64,000 nt of DNA. Source: Gemmatirosa kalamazoonensis. Lineage in GTDB: Bacteria > Gemmatimonadota > Gemmatimonadetes > Gemmatimonadales > Gemmatimonadaceae. The stretch covers positions 1,348,220-1,412,219 of the forward strand of contig NZ_CP007128.1 of the NCBI RefSeq assembly GCF_000522985.1. The letters run 5' to 3'. A program made the position numbers and the translations under genes. Shown piece by piece: positions 59,753 through 64,000 of this stretch (positions are counted from its first letter, which is position 1; every line of letters starts with the position of its first letter). Under the pieces are notes generated by a model. The model was not told where the DNA came from. It did no database searches and was given only the letters and a program-made list of their open reading frames with translations.

Positions 59753-59834
59753 TATCGGGACTCGGGACTCGGGACTCGGGACTCGTGGGGGAGCAGTTCC
59801 CGAGTCCCGAGTCCCGAGTCCCGAGTCCCGATAG
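59753..59834. repeat. inverted tandem-unit element, family B, in a divergent promoter gap
   Basis: TATCGGGACTCGGGACTCGG (59753) on the left pairs with CGAGTCCCGAGTCCCGATA on the right (to 59834). Loop GGGGGAGCAGTTCC is the reverse complement of the 3849 copy's loop, so this copy lies in the opposite orientation. It occupies most of the 102 bases between divergent start codons. Confidence 0.92.
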
Positions 59835-59844
59835 ATTCTCGGGC

Positions 59845-61890
59845 ATGACCCAGCTCGCCATCTCCAACGTGGCCGTCGAATTCGGGGCGACCACGCTGTT
59901 CCAGGACATCACGTTCACCATCGGCGCCGGCGACCGGTGGGGCGTCATCGGGCGCAACGGCACCGGCAAGACGACCCTGTTCAAGCTCCTCACGGGCGAG
60001 CTCCAGCCGTCGCGCGGCCAGATCGCCCGGCAGCCCGGCGTGCGCGTCACGCTGCTCGAGCAGCACCGCGACTTCGGCGGCGCGACGACGGTGTGGGAGG
60101 CGGTGGCCGGCGCGTTCGGGCCGCTGCTCGCGCTCGAGCGCTCGCTCGCCCAGCAGGCCGACGCGCTCGCGCACACCCACGACGACTCGGCGATGGAGCG
60201 CTACGGGCGCGATCTCGAGCGGTTCGAGCGCGAGGGCGGCTACACCTACGCCGCGCGCGTCGATGCGGTGCTCGACGGGCTCGGCTTCGATCCCGACGGC
60301 GCGCGCACGCGGCTCCTCGCCACGCTCTCCGGCGGCGAGCGCGGGCGGGTGGGGCTCGCGCGCCAGCTCGTGCTCCCCGGCGAGGTGCTGCTGCTCGACG
60401 AGCCGACGAACCACCTCGACCTCGAGACCACGCGCTGGCTCGAGGGATGGCTGCAGGGCACCGACCGCACCGTGGTCCTCGTCAGCCACGACCGCGCGTT
60501 CCTCGCCGCCGTCGTCGACCACGTGCTGCACTTCGAGGGCGGCTCGGCGACGCCGTACGTCGGCGGTTACGAGGCGTTCGTGCAGCAGCGCGAGGAGCGG
60601 CGTCTCGCGCAGCAGCGCCAGTTCGACAAGCAGTCGAAGGTCGTCGCCGCCGAGGAGGATTACATCCGACGCAACATCGCCGGGCAGAACTCCAAGCAGG
60701 CGAAGGGGCGCCGCAAGCGCCTCGCGCGCATGGCACGCCTCTCCGCGCCGATCGGCGACGAGGCCGTGATGGCGCTGCGCCTCGAGATCGCCGACCGCGG
60801 CGGCGACCAGGTCATCGTTGCCGAGAAGGCAAGCGTGGGAGTGCCCTCCACGCTCCACGCACCACGCTCCACGCTCGCTCGGCCCGAGCGTGGAGCGTGG
60901 AGCGTGGAGGGATCTCGGATCCTCATCGAGGACTTCAGCGTCCGCCTAACGCGCGGCGAGGTGGTCGGCTTCATCGGGCCGAACGGGGCGGGGAAGTCCA
61001 CGCTGCTGAAGGTCATCGTCGGCGAGACCGGGCCGCTCGCCGGGCAGCTCCGCGTCGGCGACTCGATCCGAGTCGCGTACTACAGCCAGAACATGGCGCA
61101 GCTCCCGCTCGACCGCACGTTGTACGAGGTCATCTCCGACCTCCGTCCGCTCTGGGAGCGTCGCCTCGTGCAGGGGCACCTCGGCCGCTTCGGCTTCTCG
61201 GGCGACGAGGTGCAGCGGCGCGTCGGCACGCTCTCCGGCGGCGAGCGGGCGCGCGTCGCGCTCGCCGCGATGATGCTCACGCGCGCGAACTTCCTCGTCC
61301 TCGACGAGCCGACGAACCACCTCGACGTGGAGAGCATCGAGGCGCTCGAGGACGCGCTCGACGACTACGAGGGGACGGTGCTGCTCGTGAGCCACGACCG
61401 CGCGCTGCTCCGCGCGCTCGCGACGCAGGTGTGGGTGCTGCACGACCGTCATGTCACGGTGTTCGACGGCTCGTTCGAGGAGTGGGAGACGGCGTCGAAG
61501 GAGCGCGAGCACGCCGCCGCCGTGCATGCCGCCGAGGAGGAGGCGCTCCGCCGCGTGAAGGAGCGCGAGCGGATGGAGCGCACGCGTCGCGAGGCCGAGG
61601 CGCAGGCCGTGGCGCCGAACGACAGGCGCGGCGTCGAGCGCGACCAGCGCCGCGCGGCGCGCGACGCGCAGAAGCGCGTGGAGCAGAGCGAGCGCCGCAT
61701 CGCCGAGCTGGAAGCCAAGGTCGCCGCGCTCACCACGGCGCTCGACGATCCCGCGCTCTACGGCACCCCCGACGGCGTGCGGAAGGCGGCGGATCTCGGG
61801 AAGTCGCTCGACACCGCGAAGGCGGCGCTCGACGCGGCACTGGAAGAGTGGACCGCGGCGACCGAAGCGGTGGAGTCGAGCTCCGTCTGA
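59845..61890 (+). CDS. ABC-F family ATPase (copy 2) with repeat-encoded linker insert
   Basis: 681 residues from ATG 59845. The first ABC domain has GRNGTGKTTLF and LSGGERGRVGLARQL with DEPTNHLD, followed by a Gln/Arg-rich linker (QQREERRLAQQRQFDKQSK, NSKQAKGRRKRLARM). The second ABC domain has GPNGAGKSTLL, LSGGERARVALAAMM and DEPTNHLD, and a C-terminal coiled coil (~570-680) ends the protein, the Uup/YheS-like plan. Residues ~333-356, between linker and second ABC domain, are coded by a family-D inverted repeat (VPSTLHAPRSTLARPERGAW). The insert is in frame and at a domain border. Probable translation factor. Confidence 0.93.
   Translation: MTQLAISNVAVEFGATTLFQDITFTIGAGDRWGVIGRNGTGKTTLFKLLTGELQPSRGQIARQPGVRVTLLEQHRDFGGATTVWEAVAGAFGPLLALERSLAQQADALAHTHDDSAMERYGRDLERFEREGGYTYAARVDAVLDGLGFDPDGARTRLLATLSGGERGRVGLARQLVLPGEVLLLDEPTNHLDLETTRWLEGWLQGTDRTVVLVSHDRAFLAAVVDHVLHFEGGSATPYVGGYEAFVQQREERRLAQQRQFDKQSKVVAAEEDYIRRNIAGQNSKQAKGRRKRLARMARLSAPIGDEAVMALRLEIADRGGDQVIVAEKASVGVPSTLHAPRSTLARPERGAWSVEGSRILIEDFSVRLTRGEVVGFIGPNGAGKSTLLKVIVGETGPLAGQLRVGDSIRVAYYSQNMAQLPLDRTLYEVISDLRPLWERRLVQGHLGRFGFSGDEVQRRVGTLSGGERARVALAAMMLTRANFLVLDEPTNHLDVESIEALEDALDDYEGTVLLVSHDRALLRALATQVWVLHDRHVTVFDGSFEEWETASKEREHAAAVHAAEEEALRRVKERERMERTRREAEAQAVAPNDRRGVERDQRRAARDAQKRVEQSERRIAELEAKVAALTTALDDPALYGTPDGVRKAADLGKSLDTAKAALDAALEEWTAATEAVESSSV
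60843..60911. repeat. inverted tandem-unit element, family D, inside an ABC-F gene
   Basis: CCCTCCACGCTCCACGC-type units on the left and GAGCGTGGAGCGTGGAG units on the right, with loop CTCGGCCC. It is translated in frame in the ABC-F gene. Confidence 0.88.
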
Positions 61891-62333
61891 TGCGCGCCAC
61901 GTACCGTCGCCTCGTCGTCGCGCTCGCCGCCGGCGCGGCGTGCGGTGCCTGCCGCACCGCGCACTCCGCGCCCGCGGTCCCCGTGCGCGAGGTCGTCTCC
62001 GGCTGCGCCGGCGGCATCACCGGCGGCGGCGGCGGCGCGGCGCTGCTGCCTAACGGCACGCTCTACCGGTGGACCCGCGACCGCGCCGGCGCGGACGATC
62101 GGCGCACGCTCGTCCGCACCGACACCGCGCTCGCCGCCGACGTCTTCGGCCGGCTCGCTTCGATGCGCTTCCTCGGGATCACGCATCACGAGCCGGGCAA
62201 CATGACGTGCTTCGTGCGCGCGCGGACCGACTCCGGCGCGCACGAGGTCTCCTGGCCGTCGAGCGACACCCGCGCGCCGCGCGCCGTGCGCGATCTGTTC
62301 CAGCGGCTCCAGACGGCGGCCGGCGGCGCCTAA
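61890..62333 (+). CDS. small secreted or lipoprotein, unknown
   Basis: 147 residues from ATG 61890, sharing one base with the ABC-F stop (TGATG). The N-terminus is a secretion signal with possible lipobox Cys (VVALAAGAACGAC). The mature part has VVSGCAGGITGGGGG, LYRWTRDRAGADDRR, RFLGITHHEPGNMTCFVRARTD and VSWPSSDTRAPRAV. Two Cys may pair. No family recognised with confidence. The TAA stop is within a GCCTAAC word. Confidence 0.68.
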   Translation: MRATYRRLVVALAAGAACGACRTAHSAPAVPVREVVSGCAGGITGGGGGAALLPNGTLYRWTRDRAGADDRRTLVRTDTALAADVFGRLASMRFLGITHHEPGNMTCFVRARTDSGAHEVSWPSSDTRAPRAVRDLFQRLQTAAGGA

Positions 62334-62388
62334 CGGCCGAGCGAGACGATGCGCATCGGATGCTCCGGTGGAGGGTCCCGTGAGGAGC

Positions 62389-63468
62389 TCAGTCGCAGGT
62401 CGGCTTCGTCCACAGCGCGGCGCGCGGGCCGCCCTGCAGGCCGAGTGGGAAGTAGTGCCCGACGATCGCGCCGCAGCGGTTCACCTTCACCGCGACGCGG
62501 CCGAGCGTCGTGGGCGGGAGCGGCGTCTCGGTCACCGCGCCGGGCGCGATGGTGTACGCGGCCGCAGGCAGCGACACGTACCAGCCGACGACGCGGCCGT
62601 AGTCGCTGATGCCGTACGCCGGGTGCGGCAGCACGCGCCCCGACGTGAGCGACGACACGAAGCCGCGCTGCGCGCCGTTCTGCGTGAAGAGGCCGACGAT
62701 CGCGCCGCCCGCGTTGATGCCCGTCGCCTTCGAGTCGGTGCTCCCCGGCGGCAGGTTGAACGTGGTGGGCGCCCCACGCCACACGATCGCCGTCGTCGTG
62801 CTCCCGCTTCCGAGCAGGCCGTAGCCGACGACCGTGTGGAAGTACACGTCGAGCGCCTCGCCGTGGACGCCGCCGAGCGGCCACGCGAAGGCGGTCTCCG
62901 TGGGCCAGATGACCGCATCGCGGCCGCAGCTGCCCACGATCTCGCCGAGGTAGTCGATCGCGTCCGCGCGCGAGCTGCCGGCGCAGAATTCCGGCTCGGA
63001 GAGCGCGCGTGGCGCGAGCCCGGGATGCCGGATCCACGCCGTCGTGTGGCCGTTGCGACGCGTGCTGTATCCCACCACGACGCCGGCGTCGTTGATGCCG
63101 GTCGCGACGGTGCCCGTGTCGCCGGCGAGCGGCGGGAGGTCCTCGAACGTGCCGTCCGTGTGTCGCACGAAGCCGTGCTGACCAGCTGCAGTCGCGTAGG
63201 CCCCCACCACGAGGCCTGCCGTGTTGATGTCGGTCGCCGTGCTCGCGATGCGCCGCGAGATGTCGGTGAGCACGTAGCCGACGTAGCTCGGCGGCGCCGG
63301 CACGTCGACCGCCGACGCCGAAAGCGCCGTCGTGTCGGGGCGCGTCGGGGCCGTTAGGCGCTCCGCCGGCCGCCCGGGCACCGCCGTCACGCGGTCGGGG
63401 TCGCCACACGCGGCGATCAGCACCACCACGATGATCGTGCACGGCAGCGTCAGGGACGTGCGTCGCAT
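62389..63468 (-). CDS. HAF-repeat lipoprotein
   Basis: 359 residues from ATG 63468. A lipoprotein signal (TIIVVVLIAACGD) precedes a chain of HAF-type repeats: DINTAGLVVGAYATAAGQHGFV, GINDAGVVVGYSTRRNGHTTAW, AIDYLGEIVGSC, GINAGGAIVGLFTQNGAQRGFV and GISDYGRVVGWY, ending with VNRCGAIVGHYFP. Each unit is an (I)N-x-x-G-x-(V/I)VG-x-Y strand pair followed by an aromatic 'x-F/W' strand, as in a propeller. Such proteins are surface or secreted. The precise role is unknown. It is convergent with 61890-62333 and divergent from the sigma gene at 63559. Confidence 0.82.
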   Translation of the reverse strand: MRRTSLTLPCTIIVVVLIAACGDPDRVTAVPGRPAERLTAPTRPDTTALSASAVDVPAPPSYVGYVLTDISRRIASTATDINTAGLVVGAYATAAGQHGFVRHTDGTFEDLPPLAGDTGTVATGINDAGVVVGYSTRRNGHTTAWIRHPGLAPRALSEPEFCAGSSRADAIDYLGEIVGSCGRDAVIWPTETAFAWPLGGVHGEALDVYFHTVVGYGLLGSGSTTTAIVWRGAPTTFNLPPGSTDSKATGINAGGAIVGLFTQNGAQRGFVSSLTSGRVLPHPAYGISDYGRVVGWYVSLPAAAYTIAPGAVTETPLPPTTLGRVAVKVNRCGAIVGHYFPLGLQGGPRAALWTKPTCD

Positions 63469-63558
63469 CGGTTCCTCCGCGGCGATTGCTCCGTTTTCCG
63501 GCCGGCCCTACCTTCGGCCTCGTGGTGGAGGACGCGACGTCCACTCGCGGATCCGGAC

Positions 63559-64000
63559 ATGACCATCGTGGAGCAGTTGACGCCGGTGCTGTACGACGAG
63601 CTGCGGCGGGTCGCGCACCGTCAGCTCCGGCGCGAGCGCGCCGGCCACACGCTCGGCACCACCGCGCTCGTCCACGAGGCGTACCTCAAGCTCGCCGACC
63701 AGACGCGCGCGTCGTTCGCCGACCGCGCGCACTTCCTCGCCACCGCCGCCGTCGCGATGCGCCGCGTGCTCGTGGACCACGCGCGCGGCCGCGCGCGCGA
63801 GAAGCGCGGCGGCGCGCGCCTTCCCGTCACCCTCGACGAGGAGATCGCGTTAGGCACCGGCGCGGTCGGCTCCTGCGACGCGCTGCTCGAGCTCGACGAC
63901 GCGCTCGCGCGGCTGGGTGACGTCGAGCCGCGGCTCGCGCGCGTCGTCGAGTGCCGCTTCTTCGGCGGTCTCACCGACGCCGAGACCGCCGTCGCGCTCG
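63559..64000 (+). CDS. ECF sigma factor (PF07638-type), 3' end outside window
   Basis: ATG 63559; open to the last base (147 codons visible). LTPVLYDELRRVAHRQLRRER, TTALVHEAYLKLAD and HFLATAAVAMRRVLVDHARG form region 2, and RLARVVECRFFGGLTDAETAVAL begins region 4. It is a paralogue of the gene at 47033-47569, with most motifs identical. By analogy a Ser/Thr kinase gene may follow just outside the window. Confidence 0.9.
   Translation, partial: MTIVEQLTPVLYDELRRVAHRQLRRERAGHTLGTTALVHEAYLKLADQTRASFADRAHFLATAAVAMRRVLVDHARGRAREKRGGARLPVTLDEEIALGTGAVGSCDALLELDDALARLGDVEPRLARVVECRFFGGLTDAETAVAL

Noticed and set aside
96-63855. TTAGGC as a telomere-type repeat
   Set aside because: Copies are single and dispersed about every 1.2 kb, mostly in genes; there is no tandem array.
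1-64000. tRNA, rRNA, IS elements, integrases and prophage genes
   Set aside because: Looked for CCA-ending cloverleaf regions, 16S/23S-like conserved stretches and transposase or integrase proteins; none seen.

Overview
The window is a very GC-rich bacterial chromosome segment, with no rRNA, tRNA, IS element, phage or CRISPR array seen. The mix points to Gemmatimonadota (inference, no search run): a SusC/SusD-type uptake pair in a high-GC genome, PF07638-type ECF sigma factors beside Ser/Thr-kinase/TPR proteins, many secreted and outer-membrane proteins, and tightly overlapped genes with ATGA or GTGA junctions.

Layout. 1-8964: a polyuronate (alginate or oligouronide) degradation island with two alginate-lyase-domain proteins, a PL17-like oligoalginate lyase, a DEH-reductase-like SDR, KdgF, an ACS-type uronate transporter, mannonate dehydratase UxuA and a GH88 unsaturated glucuronyl hydrolase. 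9132-11514: a DHA2 drug exporter and divergent TetR regulator with two 22-bp palindromic operators between them. 11648-16954: SAM methyltransferase, zinc metalloprotease, TldD/TldE-type pair, small membrane protein. 17224-27303: a surface and signalling block with three related cysteine-containing secreted proteins, a secreted Fn3-like protein, an outer-membrane barrel, a TPR-CHAT caspase-like protease broken by a 1-base frameshift, a membrane Fn3-like protein and a sigma factor. 28017-32814: PAS histidine kinase, DctA-type symporter, FMN alpha-hydroxyacid oxidase. 33043-41768: SusC/SusD pair, gamma-glutamyltransferase, thioredoxin-fold ArsC/Spx-like protein, M20 peptidase. 42007-46218: TonB receptor and a LytS/LytTR-type two-component pair. 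46299-53832: RHH regulator, ECF sigma factor and two tandem giant Ser/Thr kinases. 53950-64000: PQQ dehydrogenase, ThiO-like oxidase, two ABC-F proteins, a HAD phosphatase, secreted proteins, and the start of a second ECF sigma gene.

Two genome-scale signals stand out. (1) The word GTTAGGC (reverse GCCTAAC) occurs about 55 times by eye. It is on both strands and in all reading frames, and it forces otherwise rare codons and TAG/TAA stops, so it looks selected at the DNA level, as an uptake sequence or protein-binding site would be. (2) About 20 long inverted repeats, each built from short tandem units (7, 9, 11 or 15 bp) read forward and then in reverse complement, lie between genes and also in frame inside genes. 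Inside genes they supply N-terminal extensions before signal peptides, a linker at the autocleavage site of Ggt, and the DxGxG motif of a histidine kinase. Several families seem to share one apical loop core while having different arms, and some are nested inside others.
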